Shown in pieces: positions 21,856 through 33,673 of a stretch of 64,000 nucleotides of DNA. Each line of letters starts with the position of its first letter. The first letter of the stretch is position 1. The notes below the pieces were generated by a model, which was not told the DNA's origin, searched no databases, and worked only from the letters and a program-made list of their open reading frames with translations. The position numbers were made by a program, and so were the translations under genes. This DNA is from Linnemannia hyalina (Eukaryota > Mortierellomycota > Mortierellomycetes > Mortierellales > Mortierellaceae): the NCBI GenBank assembly GCA_019671135.1, contig JAHRHY010000004.1:186001-250000 (forward strand), read 5' to 3'.

Positions 21856-24246
21856 TTAAACAGCGGCGGCAGGAGTACTATCAGAAGCACCCTTGGACTT
21901 CAAGTAGTTTGCATACTTCTTGGACGTCCGTTGAGGGGTGGAAGGGTTATCGCCTTTGGTGTCGACTCTTGGGAGGAATGCTGCCTGGGGTCTGTAATAG
22001 TTGATGTAATCTCGGCTCTTCTCCTTGAAGTACTTGGGCACCAGCTTCAACAACAAGTACCGACCCGCCACATCCAACCAGGTCTATTTGTTTTCAATAA
22101 GAGAATAAGAGTGAACATGTTAGTTGCTTTGTGCTTTCCTTTTGAGTTCAGAGAGATCTTAACGAAGGATGAGTATACTAGAGGATACATACCCGACCAA
22201 ACATGACGTGGGTGGCCTGCTGGGTGGGATTGAGCTCTCTCCGGGGGGAAGGGAAGCGCTCTTCGTAGAACTCGTCAAATGCCTTGGTGATGTTCTTGTG
22301 ATTGCTTATGGGCATCTCGTAAATCAGGTTCGCCAACACAATTGCATCCAGAATACCCTCCAATGCTATTTGCGTCGTTGAAAAAGTAAATGGTAAATAT
22401 CAGGTTGTGTTCACATGTTGGGCTCAATTGTACGTAGGTATAACCGTGAGCTTCGGATTTTTCACTTACCGAATCCAGGAAGCAACTGAGGGTTGTTACA
22501 ATTGTCAATAGATTCAAGACAGCGAGAGAAAAAGGAACAAGGTAGATGGATTAGTATTGGCACGATCCTGACAATGCTGTTCAATGACCACGATATCTGC
22601 GAATGCTTTGAATATGTACCCTGTGTGCGGCTATAAACATGAAAGAAATGGAAGGAGGCGTTAGGATATGCGATATCGACAAGCAACAAGAGCAAACAAA
22701 GGGAAAAGAATTAGGAAAGATAGAAACGTACCATCGCCGATGAGGACAGTGCGTCCATGCTTCCAGTTTTCGTAAATGTTCTCCTCGAGGACGACCTTGC
22801 AGATCTTATCCTGGGGGGTGTTATCAAAGAGGATTCCAAGGGAGCCCATCATCGCCAACTCGCGGCCTCTCCACCTCTCGGGCATCTTCTTCAGATCGAA
22901 AGCCTTGTAGTCTGCGTTCTTGTAGCCCTCGACCCACTCAGGGTCCATTTCGCTAGACTGGAAATCGACTCTCCATGACACGCGGTTGTTGGGGATAATA
23001 AACGTCCTGTACTATTTTGTTGTACCACGATGTCGTTGTATTGTATCGTTGTTGTATTGTGTCGTTGTTGCATTATGTTGTTGTTGCATTGAGTTGTTGT
23101 TGTCCATCGGTGTTGTTTGGCGGGGATGTAATGTTAAAAGAAGTGAGAAGGAGAAGGTTGTGGTTAGTGCTTGTCTACGTTGATTATGAACAGACTCAGC
23201 TTTATAACGACGAAGACTTACGGTCAAGCCACGCTCGTCGCCGACGACGGTGTCGCAACGTGTGCAGTCATCGTCGAGCCCCTCAAAGTTGGCGGGGTCC
23301 ATGGGATCGGTGGTACCAAAGACGCTCATGTAAAGAGTCTTGTTCTCCTCCTCGATGATTTTTGGGGTTATACCATCCTTCTCCAGGTCCTTGTAGAGAG
23401 CCCGGCGGGTACCACTGTCGCTGCCATCGGCACCAATGAGGATATCTGCAGTATACGTGGACTTGTCCTCGCAGGTGACGGTGACAGACTCGGTGTCCTG
23501 GACAAGAGACTCGATCGACTTATTCACGAGGATCTTTTCCTTGGGAACTAATGCCAACAGGATTGCATGGAGCTGGGGGCGGGGAATAACCTGCGTTCCA
23601 TAACCAACCCTGGTTTTGAGGAAGGAGGGATATAAATAAATGCGAGAGGGAGAGGCGGAAGAAGAAAAATAAAGTGAGCGTGTGGAGCACGTTTTTTGTG
23701 GTTGTTTAGTCGAGGTTGAACAGAGTGAGAGAGTGGTTATTTGAAGGAAGGAATAAAAAGATGGTGTAACATAATGCAAGATGGGGAGAGAGGGAGTGGA
23801 TGACATGGCATGCAAAGAGCAGCAGCAACGAGGCAAGTAAGCAAGGAGGACAGACATGCAAGGTATTAAGCTGCAATGACAACAACAGCCAAGTATTAAG
23901 AAAAACAAGGGTGAAGTATGAAAAATAAAGAAGAAACGTACATCTTTCTGTTACTCCTGAGGTTGATTTCGCGGATGACTTCCATGTCCTCCTTGTAGAT
24001 CATGGTTGTCTCGATAGGAAATGAGATGGCCTCGATTTGGTCGAGGACGCCAAGCTGCTCCATGAGGGGCATGACATTGAAGGAGAGGATGATGGCGCCG
24101 CCAAGGGTCTGCTGGATTTCTGAGCTACGCTCAAGCACCTGGTACTCGATGCCAGCCTTCTCAAGGAGGATGGCCATGGTGAGGCCAGCCAGACCAGCAC
24201 CTGCAATGATGACCTTGGGAGATTTCACTGTCTGTGAATCTGGCAT
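21856..24246 (-). CDS. FAD-dependent monooxygenase (group A, salicylate-hydroxylase-like fold) with two microexons
   Basis: Seven exons join in frame to 466 residues: 24246-23942, 23609-23222, 23011-22732, 22630-22620 (11 nt), 22485-22470 (16 nt), 22365-22193 and 22083-21856. The N-terminal dinucleotide fold IIAGAGLAGLTMAILLEKAG has the GxGxxG motif. The middle carries ADILIGADGSDSGTRRALY, the DG motif that contacts FAD and NAD(P)H. The third motif, GDAAHRLLPGF, is assembled only when the 11-nt exon (AAHR) and the 16-nt exon (LLPGF) are spliced in. This is the PF01494 flavin monooxygenase pattern; substrate unknown, NAD(P)H-dependent hydroxylation of an aromatic or terpenoid is usual for the family. 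A paralog lies at 33674-35589 on the other strand. No transmembrane segment is evident apart from the N-terminal Rossmann strand. Exon 3 starts after a TAG acceptor at 23012-23013, chosen because it restores phase. Confidence 0.85.
23015..23105. repeat. degenerate GTT/ATT-rich repeat inside an intron
   Basis: Irregular repetition of GTTGTTGTATTGT-like units on the plus strand, lying in the intron between exons 2 and 3 of the FAD monooxygenase. Confidence 0.6.
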
Positions 24247-27200
24247 ATTGATTGTCGATGGGTATGAGGAGGAGGAAGGATGGGAAGGAGGAAAGGAGGC
24301 GGGGGAAGGGGAGAAGGGGAGAGATAGTAGAAGGAAGGAGGAGAGGGAGGAGAGGGGCGAAGTAAAGGAGAGGGAAGTAGAAGGTTAGGTAAGATGAAAT
24401 GAGAAGAAGGGGATCAGGGTGAATGTGGAACCGAAGGAAGAAGAGAATGGAAAAGGAAAGGAGAGATGATCACGGCGACAGAAGAGATGATGAGATGAGG
24501 GGTGTTGATGAGTAACACTTTTCCTCCAGGAAGGAGCTGTGAGGCTGGTATCTCCAAAGTGCCATGCGAGGATAACAAGAAGTAGGTTCCATGGCATGTA
24601 AGCAGTAAGGGTGAGAGGGAAGAAAAGAGAGAGAGAGAGAGAGAAAAAGAAGGTTTCCGCCTCGAGGGCATGAATTGGGTCCAAAGGCCCGAGAGCAATG
24701 AAATCGCAGTTGAAAGAACAGCGAAGGAGTCAAGAGAGGGAAATGAAATCGACCTTTTGACGGGTGACAAACAAGTTTGTCCTGCTCTAAGCTTCTTCTT
24801 AATGAGATCTCATGAATCGAATGCCCAGCCCCCAATAGTTTTACGTGTATTATACAAAAACCCAACTTAATTCAATCAACATGGCGCCAGTAGTTAGATA
24901 CACATGCACATACCTCCTCCATTCGTCCCTTCTCTTCTTTTTTTTTCTTTTTCTTTCCTCTTTTCTCACCCTTCTTTCTTTGCTCGTTCATTCACTCCTG
25001 TGCTCCTTTTCCATGTGTGGTTGTGCGTATGTGTATCTGTTGATGCACCATCCATCGCCTCCTTTTTTGTGCCTATATTTGTCTGATCACCATTGGAGAA
25101 GGAAGAAGAAAGAGTTTTTTTCTCCTTTGTTCATTCCCGCAATGAATGAATGCCCCATCACATCGACAAACATAAAAAAGACGTGTCCAGATCTTCTTTC
25201 CACAAGACAATGACACACACGAAAAGAAAGACATTTTATGTACATCTTTTTTTCTTTTTCTCTTTGCACGACCATGATCGAGGTAGGACAACGCCATGGA
25301 ACCAACCAACACATCCAACCAACAGCCAATTCCTTCTTGCAGATCCAGTTTACTCACTCACATCCTAACGATCGTCTGCTCAATCGAAATCAAACCATGG
25401 AAGAAGCATACATGCTGCAGTAAACGTGTCTGTCGGCATAGAAACAAAAACAAACACAACGTGAATGAGATGCAGCTCCCAAATCATACCATTGCCAATC
25501 AATATAAAGTGGAACAGGATATAAGCTTCTCCTTCTCTTCAGCCAGCTTGCTGTCTAAAAGTCATACTTAAACGGCAGCCTGCTGTAAGAACAAGCGTTC
25601 AAGGTTGATATTTGATAACATATTTGTGCGCCCCTGGTTCACCATAGAATGAATGGGTGCATGCTCTCTTTCACACAGAACTCTCTCTCCCACGTCTACT
25701 TCCTCTCTCTGTTAGCGTTATTTTCTACTATTACCTACTCCATCAAATAACAAAGACAAAACGAGAGCGTTATTCTCCGGTCACACACACACACACACAG
25801 AGGATAAGTAAGTGGAGAACGAGGGGACAGAAACGACGCTAATCCATCTCTTTTTACCACCTGTTTTGTTGATTGAAGGTTGTGATTGATTATGGTTTTT
25901 TGTTTGTTGACCTTGGTGTATGTGTTTATTTGTAGTATGGTTTGCGAAAATGGTTGGAGAAACAAAAAACAAGCTCCACGCCTGTTATGGACAACTAACA
26001 ACAGGTCTTTCCTTCTCTTTCGGCTGGCGATCAAGGTTGAGGATGCTCACCGGATATTTTTTTTCGTTTCCCAATTGTGTGTTTGCACAAAGGCAGGTCA
26101 GGTTAGGGGAGTAAGGGGGTGAGGGAAAGAAGGAGGCGGGAGGAGGATGAGGAAGAGATGTGAGCATCGAAGACAAAAAACGCTAAAAAGCTTGAGAGGA
26201 TGTGACCTGACAGAAAGTAAAGTCCTGCCAACTGACTTTATCGACATGACAGACGTGAAAACAAGCTGCGCAAGAGTCATCAACTTGTTCGCAAAATAAG
26301 CATTCTCTCCTCTCGAGGAAGTATAGCCTACCCATTGTTGTTACCACGACGACCATTCATCGATGGACCATGTGCACTAGGAACCATGGGTTTGTTGATA
26401 CGTCGAATACTGATTTTTTCTCCGAGGGTCGGTGTTTTATTATTCAAGAAATTGATGCATAGTCACCGTCTGTAGTCGTTGTCGTTATTTATCCGTTCAT
26501 TTACTTGCAGAAACCCTGGAAGAACAAACGAAAACGGAAAGTGAATAGCCGGCAAGAGGGTGAAGGAGGAAGAGAAAGAGAGGACAACAGCAAATAGCAT
26601 GCAAGTGAGATTACATTAGCATGCTTCACTGTCGTGAGCTCTCATAAATAGAATGGTGTGACGAACATCTCTTTCCTGACCCATGGTTCCCCGCTATTCC
26701 CACTTTCAGCTCCGAAAAGGCACTATTATTGTCAATGAGTAAAGGAGCGATAGCATCGTTTTGTTGGAGTCTTGACGGTTAATGAAAACCAGGGGTCCAT
26801 TGGAGATAATGTACAAACACGAGGTGTATCACAAAACTACAAGACCCTGCAGACCGACAAGTTTGATGATTGATGAAACGTGCCAACAACATCATGTATG
26901 CAATGTATGTCGTGCTTGGCTTTCTTGTCAATTGTTTTCTAAAGTGTTGGTGTAGGTTGCAGGTTGCTATTGGTAATCGAAAGTCGCTTGATACAGGGGA
27001 CAAGGTACCTTGAGAAGACGCGTTTCGTATTTATTAGAGCGTCGAGACATAGCGTGTGTGAACAGTCAATCAAGTAAACATCCTACACTTGAGAGTGAAT
27101 GAGCGACGCGTTTTTTTATCTTTGTCATATTCTCTTCGCCTACATACGGATCCCTGTGGCTCGGGAGCCATCAGTTCGTCACCTTTGGGTTTTTTCCACA

Positions 27201-27385
27201 AACAACCTGACCGAAACTCTGTGACCACCCCAAAAGTAGAAAAATATCGGTTACGAAAAGGGGTGGGTGTTGCCTTGCCCCCTTGAACACAAGAATTCCT
27301 CCTCTCTCTCCCTTTTACATCTCTTTTGTTCCATTCGCTCATTCATTCATCCATTCACATCACAACAGCCATAACAAAAAGAAAC
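24247..27385. other. 3.1-kb intergenic region, no gene seen
   Basis: The first ~500 bp next to 24246 are purine-rich on the plus strand, a CT-rich leader for the minus-strand monooxygenase. The rest is mixed, with short (CA)n near 25783-25800 and pyrimidine-rich blocks near 24920-25000 and 27290-27350, the latter leading into the Dabb gene. No domain-bearing frame, tRNA or repeat family was recognised. Confidence 0.45.
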
Positions 27386-27915
27386 ATGCCCATCCTTCAC
27401 ACAGGTTGGTACCACTCAGCAAACAACGCTGTTGCTCATACTTTCTCAAACAAAAGCACCCTCTCCCGTATATATTTGTTAACATATGCTGCCTTTTCGT
27501 ATCTGCTTCCTCAATATAGTATTGTTCAAGATCAAGGAGGATTCTTCGGACGAGAAAGTAAAGGAGATGATGGCTGCCATTGCCGCCTTCCAGAACCAGC
27601 TACCCGAGCTCATCCAGTCCATGCACTCTGGTGTCGACAAGTCTGCCCAAACCCAGGGCTTCAGCTACTGTATGGTTCTTGTATTTCTCACTTTTTGTAC
27701 TCGTGCAAACTTTCAATTCACATATATCTAACACCTATCCGTCTTTCTTTTTGTTTTGGATTGATATAGCATTCACGATGATCTTCAAGAACAAGCAGGA
27801 TTTGGACACTTATATCGCATCGGAGGCACATACCCAGTTCGCGCAAAAGATCGGACACCTTCTCATCAAGAACGCCATCGTTGTCGACTATGAGATCCCC
27901 AGGCACAAATTCTAA
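27386..27915 (+). CDS. small stress-responsive A/B barrel (Dabb) domain protein
   Basis: Three exons, 27386-27404, 27520-27669 and 27770-27915, join in frame to 104 residues. The 19-nt first exon encodes MPILHT. The product starts PILHTVLFKIKEDSSDEKVK and continues with AFQNQLPELIQSMHSG and FTMIFKNKQDLDTYIASEAH, ending in a VVDYEIP strand. The order strand with VLFK, helix, strand, YxxxxxH, strand is the dimeric alpha/beta-barrel (Dabb) fold, whose usual length is about 100 residues. Biochemical role unknown; plant and bacterial relatives include stress-induced and small-molecule-processing proteins. No targeting signal seen. Confidence 0.85.
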
Positions 27916-28106
27916 ATCATATGTCCGTATTGAAACGAACGCTTCCTGTTCGTTATGAACTCTTGACGGGGTCTCGTGGGAAATACGAGGACGACACCGA
28001 CCACAGGGGTTAAATCATTCGGCAGGAAGCATAAAGTCAATTGTGATGAATGCTTTTAGTGCTGTTGATATAAAAATGACAAAGATGCGAAAGAAAAAAA
28101 GGGTTT

Positions 28107-29156
28107 CTATGATTGTTGCTGCTGTTGCTGTTTGCTCTCAGATGCCTTCCTCTTCAACTGCTCAATACGATCCGACATACCCTCCGTGACAGGCGCCTTG
28201 ACAGTGTTCTCGGTTGCTCCAGCATCCTGTTTAGATGAAGCAGCATCATGAGCACTCGTCGATCCGGCTGCGGTCCTGTTAACGGCAGATCGAGGACCAA
28301 CTCCTGCTCCTGTTGTCAAATGCTGGTTCTGTTGGATCTCTGCCATGATGGTCCTGAGGGGCTCATCCTCTGCCAACTCAGAGTGGAGATAGAACCGCTT
28401 CTTCAGCTGGTTGCCCTCCGAAAGAATCCTGCCACGCCCATCTCTGACGGTCGAAGCCTGACCGGCACGGATCCTGATGGTCGAGAAGGGAGCCGAGCTA
28501 GGTTCGAGGTCAGAAACCTTGACGGTGGTGATCCGCTTGCCGCCCCAGAAAGAGAGTGTCTCGAAGGAGACGGGCGTTGAGCGGGTGACTGTCGTAGAGG
28601 CGGGGTCCTGGGTAGCCGATCCTGTAGGGTTTGGGAGGGTAATCTTTCGGACGTAGGAGCCCAGGCACCATTGCACCAAAGCTGTTGACGACCCACTCGT
28701 CGCCACCGCTATCAATTTCACAACAGACGAAAAGGAATGTCAGCGAAAAAGGCCTTGTGCGTCATAATAACCACACAAAGAAAAGTAGATCAAGTATACG
28801 CTACCTGCGACAGCAAGACCTCCACGCATGCCGTTCGAGATTCCAGCGTCGAGAAGAAAGATGAATGGACACAAGGCAATGGTGGCACCCAAGGACGAGA
28901 CCGAGAACAGCTTCAGACGCTTGGCGGTCTGGGAAAAGGGTCCTTCATAGATAGACAAATGACTGTCAGTGTGGTGTGGAGAAGGGGTTGGCGTCTGTTG
29001 CTGTTCTGGTGGTGGGACAGCGGCGGGTGATCCGACGACGGGGAGTTGACCGTAGTGTGCGCGGTGGAGGAGTGAGGCTGAAGAGGGTGCGATGGTCTTT
29101 GCTGAATGCAAGAGTCCGATGGAGCGGACGGTGCATCCTGACCGAACGAGAAGCAT
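28107..29156 (-). CDS. TMEM70/TMEM186-like mitochondrial membrane protein
   Basis: Exons 29156-28805 and 28708-28107 give about 317 residues. The N-terminus MLLVRSGCTVRSIGLLHSAK is basic, Ser-rich and free of acidic residues, typical of a mitochondrial presequence. After a Pro/Gln linker comes IYEGPFSQTAKRLKLFSVSS, then two hydrophobic helices split by the intron: LGATIALCPFIFLL, and the segment from AGAVATSGSSTALVQWCLG to YVRKI. GPFSxxxKxLKxFSxSS followed by a hairpin and a β-rich domain is the TMEM70/TMEM186/TMEM223 pattern; animal members assist ATP synthase or complex I assembly. The tail ~240-317 is polar and ends in Gln residues. An in-frame ATG-less extension upstream of 29156 exists but lies in the shared promoter. 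It diverges from the ARPC2 gene with 272 bp between start codons. Confidence 0.72.
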
Positions 29157-29428
29157 GGTTGAATCGAAGTTTTTTGTGTAAAGAAAAAGGTGATCAGTTT
29201 CTTGTCTGCCCCTGTGGTATCGTGCGGAGGAGGGTCGGGCTGAATCCTGAGGGATGTCTAAGCCTTCAAGTTTAAGGAGAGTCGAAAATCTACGTAATTG
29301 AGTACGGCGGCGTATGCCCTTCCATGTGTTCGACCTCAATTCCTTTTCGTCTTTCTTCTTTCCACACTTCCTCCTCCTCCTCCCTCGACAACCGCCCCTC
29401 TGTACCTTGCTTATCACCCTCTCCAAAA
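29157..29428. promoter_or_regulatory. short divergent promoter shared by the TMEM70-like and ARPC2 genes
   Basis: Only 272 bp separate the two divergent start codons (29156 on minus, 29429 on plus), so both core promoters must lie here. CT-rich blocks on the plus strand (about 29340-29400) precede the ARPC2 start. No clear TATA box seen. Confidence 0.55.
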
Positions 29429-30727
29429 ATGATGTTCCTGGAGTACCACAACAATGTCATCGAAGACGTTCTCATCGGTCTATTCTACAAGTAACGAAGA
29501 AGGCATACCATCGATGCACCCTCGCCTTCACACTCCAAGAACGCGCAACCCATCTAACTTCTCTACCGCTGCACCTTATATCTGTTGTACCTGCATTTCA
29601 CAACAGGATCCGACGGCCAAAACCGCTGAACATGAAATTCAATGACTTTTCAGGTATTTCCTACCACCTCTCGACACCTGACGAAGGAAGACTCGACCAA
29701 TTGAGACTTTCTATCCATTGGGAGTGCTGGGCGCAGTTAGTTCAATATGGAGCAATGGATGTTCTTGAACGAGAGTATGGGCCGTGGATTGCTTCGCCAC
29801 CGGAAGAAGGATATGACTTTACGTTGGAGTTCAATGTCGATGGCCTTGTTGGTGACAACGACCCAGGTACGCCCACAAACACGGAAGTGTATACTTTAAT
29901 TACAAAAGCAAATGAAGGGCAAGCTCGACCATTGACCTACATCGCTTATACCAAATGGTGTGATAGAGAAAGTTATAAGGAACGTAGCCCTGCTACGACG
30001 AAACGCATTCTCAGGCGCCTTCGAACGAGCATTCAGAGCACAAGCACAAGCCAAGGAAGAAGACTACCCTAACTTTGACCCCAACGCGATCGAGTTCATG
30101 AGGATAGACCCACACCGCGACGAGAGGATGTATATCCGGCACCACCGAGACTACACCACCCTCATAATAGGGATTGCGCTGGATGATCTTGACGAGGTCG
30201 ATATATTTTTTGTGAGAATGACATTTGAAGAGCTGCAGCACCGGTCACGGTTGTGGTGGTATCGTGAAACTTCGCCGATGGTTGTCCATGCCAGGTTGGA
30301 ACCTCCACTCGAGATTCGTTATTTCGAGGAGGTTGTGCAGGATACTAGTCGTTGCCGCGCTTATATCAAATTCTGTACGGCATATCGCCCTGTGTTTCTT
30401 TTGGAGTCCTGTCTTTTTGGTTTGTGGATACTGCATTGGTGATGGTCAAAGCAGTTGGTTGACACTTTTCACGCATCCTTTGCTTCCTGTTTCCCTTACC
30501 ATGTAGTGATACTGCCGGAGCTGATTGCGACCAAGGAGCGACGCGACTATATCATCTCTCAGCGGATGATCTTTCGAGACTACCTGCAGTACCACATCAA
30601 ATGCGCCAAGGGGTCCCTAAACATCCGGATGCGACGCGATTTCAACGACCATATCAAAAGGTTGGAGCGCACCAGAAAAGACTACGTGCCTCCTAAGAGG
30701 CTATCAAGTTTCCTTCGGAGAGGCTGA
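29429..30727 (+). CDS. ARPC2: Arp2/3 complex 34-kDa subunit (ARPC2)
   Basis: Exons 29429-29490, 29607-29866, 29967-30374 and 30507-30727 join in frame to about 316 residues, near the usual ~300-320. ARPC2 with ARPC4 forms the core scaffold that holds Arp2 and Arp3 and contacts the mother filament; it nucleates branched actin in the cortex and at endocytic sites. Matching segments: MMFLEYHNNVIEDVLIGLFY at the N-terminus, KFNDFSGISYHLSTPDEG, EREYGPWIASPPEEGYDFTL, RRNAFSGAFERAF, DERMYIRHHRDYTTLIIG, PMVVHARLEPPLEIR and the diagnostic C-terminal FRDYLQYHIKCAKGSLNIRM. Two ATGs stand in tandem at 29429 and 29432; the first is used. The tail after KRLERTRKDYV is basic, as in other ARPC2 proteins. Confidence 0.95.
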
Positions 30728-31006
30728 ATAACAAATTGAGGTCTGCTTAAATCCTGTTTTATTCGTTCCATTTTATTGTGTATGTGTATCCTGTAAAAAA
30801 CCGTAGGTTGGAACGTGAGGATTCCTGTACATATTCGTCTACTTAGATCTATAAGAATACGAGAGAGTGTGTGAGAGAGAGGGAGGAGGATGACAAGGTT
30901 AATATAAGACAAAAAGAACGAAGGGCGTTCCTACGGTATTGATAATTGCGTCAAGTGCTGCAGGACGAAGAGGACTATTACATGGGAAGAGAAAAAAAAA
31001 GCAATT

Positions 31007-32192
31007 TTAAAGATCGGAGCGAACCTCAAGCTCTCCGGACTTGGCGATGGTGATGGCCTTCTTGGGGCGGTCGTTCCTGCCGGTGTCGACGTTCTCGATC
31101 CTGGTGACAACATCCATGCCCTCGACGACCTCGCCAAACACGACGTGGCGATCATCCAACCAGTCAGTCTTGATGGTTGTGATGAAGAACTATAATTGTA
31201 GTAATAATGTCATGCGACCAACATGCAACGCCATCGATTAGTTTTCCTTTGAGCCCAATTTTTTCTATTTTCGCAGAATACAAAATCGATAACACAGCTG
31301 CTGTAACGTGTCGTTGTCTCGAAAGGTTGATCGTACCTGGGATCCGTTGGTGTCCTCGCCGGCGTTGGCCATGGAGACGATTCCGGGGCCGGTGTGGTGG
31401 AGGTTGAAGTTCTCATCCTTGAACTTCTCGCCGTAAATAGATCTGCCTCCAGTTCCATCGCCACGAGTAAAGTCGCCCTATGAACGAAAAAATTAATAGG
31501 CCGGATAAATGCAATGAAATAAGTTTTTCATGTTCAATTGAGTGATATGTCTGTCCGTTACGCACAAATAAGGACAGGAAAAGACTTACTCCTTGAATCA
31601 TGAACTCCTATATGAATGAACGAAAATAGATATGAGATTGCATATTGAGTATCAATCAGCGCATCGCATCTTATTTCCTTTTGTGACAAGAGGACTAAGC
31701 GAGGTTTAGTGTACCTTGATGACACGATGGAAGGCAGAGCCCTGGTAACCATAGCCATGGACACCCGTGGCGAGCTCAAGGAAGTTCTTGGTGGTAACGG
31801 GGACATCCTGAGAACATGAGCAAGAAAAAGGAAGTGTCAATTGACCGGTGAGTTAGCTTTACTCCATGTATACGTTGGTGCTGGTTCATTCTTCCTGGGG
31901 TCCTGACATACCTGTCCGAAAAGACCGATGACGATGCGTCCAATATCTGTGTCGCCTTCCTTCATATCAAAGTAGACTAGTTGTGCGGTTGCGAGAACGA
32001 AGAAGTAGAACAAAGAAGGATGAGCTGAGCTGTGACAAAACAAAGTGGGCAGCCATGCGCAAAAAGGGTCGGTGATGAGCTGGGTGGTCGTTTATGTTTG
32101 ATACCTTTGTTGGTGACGACAGGGCCGGCCTGAACAGAGACGGCGATGGCGACGGCTGCGGCGACGAATGCGAGAGTGCGCTTGAAGACCAT
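31007..32192 (-). CDS. ER-type cyclophilin (peptidyl-prolyl cis-trans isomerase B)
   Basis: Six exons, 32192-32105, 31976-31912, 31807-31715, 31607-31590 (18 nt), 31477-31337 and 31189-31007, give 195 residues. A signal peptide ([19 protein letters not shown]) is followed by the cyclophilin core: [89 protein letters not shown] and [12 protein letters not shown]. Catalytic Arg of FHRVI and the cyclosporin-contact Trp are present. The product should fold proline-containing secretory proteins in the ER lumen. It ends GELEVRSDL, so no HDEL-type retention signal is visible. The 18-nt exon encodes exactly EFMIQG. Confidence 0.93.
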
Positions 32193-33673
32193 GGTGAGGA
32201 TGATGGGTTGAATGCAGGGGTTGTGTAGGAGGAGAAGGGATGGGAAGGAGTATGGGGTGTGATGGGAAAAGTGGAGAGAGTCTTTTTATCACTGGCTTTG
32301 CACCTTCTCATTCGAGGTCAGAGTGTGGATGAATAGGAGGACGAGGCCCTTAACTCCAACTTGAAATGTCCGTTGAGGTAAATGGTTGGACAATTGAGCG
32401 TAAGACTAATAAAGTTAGCCAGGAGAACCGAACATAAACACTACCTCTACCTCCTGCAACTAGTCAAGGCGACTAGCACACTTCTCTCGCTCAAGACACC
32501 CACCATACAAGCGGGATTACCAGATTCTGCCACTTTTCTGGAGAGTTCATTGGAATGGTGGTCCCTTTCGACGGATAACGACAACACCACCCTCACCGCA
32601 CGGATTGGAGACCTGTTCGCGCTGGAGATAGACGGGAATAACAAGCTCACAAGTTCAAGATGGCGTACAAGCGCTCGTAAATCGAAGCGTGAAAGAGACG
32701 ACCTCATCACACAACTCACAGGAACCAATACCCGGCAGATGTCACAAGTATATCTGGACACGATATAGACACCACATGTTGGTGTCGTCGGAGACTGCCT
32801 GGCTCAGAGGATACGCCCATTCATCCTCCTCGATAATGGCAAGACAAAGGTGACCTAAGGGACTAAGGAACTGGCCCCACCAGAAAGATCCGACAGTACC
32901 TTCCCCCGACTCCCGAACCGTGCCTCCCCCAACCCCTCGACGATGCACCCTGAATCTGGCACCAAGTCCCAGTGGCGCAAGTTCTGAAAGACCAAGGTTC
33001 CTCACGGAGCTCGCACAAGCGTGACATTATCCCATGTGGCACGCTTCAGGCCCACTGGTGGAAACAGGACGCTCCAATGTAACGCTCAGGGATGCAGGGA
33101 AAGAAAGGCAGACAAGAACCACCATGTCTTCTCGGAGGGAATCTCTGATAATATTTCCATAGAAATTAAGAAAGCGATAGCGCAAAACGAACACCTCCCA
33201 AACACACGGCTACAGGGCACAAATAAGATAATGTTGGCCAAGGATCAACGATCAACAATTGAGAGTCTCATTCTCACTCGATGCACTTGTGGTCAACTTC
33301 GACTAGACTCTCTAGCGTCTCGTTCCTTTCTTTACCCAAACAGACGGCGCCACTTGTATTCCCGTGACAAGACAGTGAAGGGATCGAACGATGGTAGCGC
33401 AACAAAAGCACACTTTTCGCGTTACACAGTACACATGTCGCTTCTGCATATCATTGGATCTTCGCTAATGCTCTCACCTTGCATCCTCCTTTTTTATACC
33501 ACTAGTTACTTTTGTGCCTCTACCTTCTTTCTCTTCTTCTTTCCTCTTCTTCTACTCTCTATCTTCAATCACCTTCCTCAGTCTCCTCGCCAGTCATCCC
33601 CCCCTTCCTTCCTCCCTCCCACCACCTCCACTCCCCTCTCTTTTTCTTACAACACCCCCGACAAGTATCCACA
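32193..33673. other. 1.5-kb intergenic region, possible unassigned frame
   Basis: Divergent promoter space between the cyclophilin (-) and the second FAD monooxygenase (+). An open frame of 128 codons (32382-32768, +) has a fairly balanced composition but no domain, and I do not call it a gene. The ~130 bp before 33674 are strongly CT-rich, a typical leader. Confidence 0.4.

Noticed and set aside
27070..27342. Minus-strand 90-codon frame upstream of the Dabb gene
   Set aside because: No domain or coding composition; it overlaps the CT-rich leader of the Dabb gene.
32382..32768. 128-codon plus-strand frame between the cyclophilin and the FAD monooxygenase
   Set aside because: No domain, no introns or neighbour context, and it lies in promoter space; kept only as a note in the intergenic entry.
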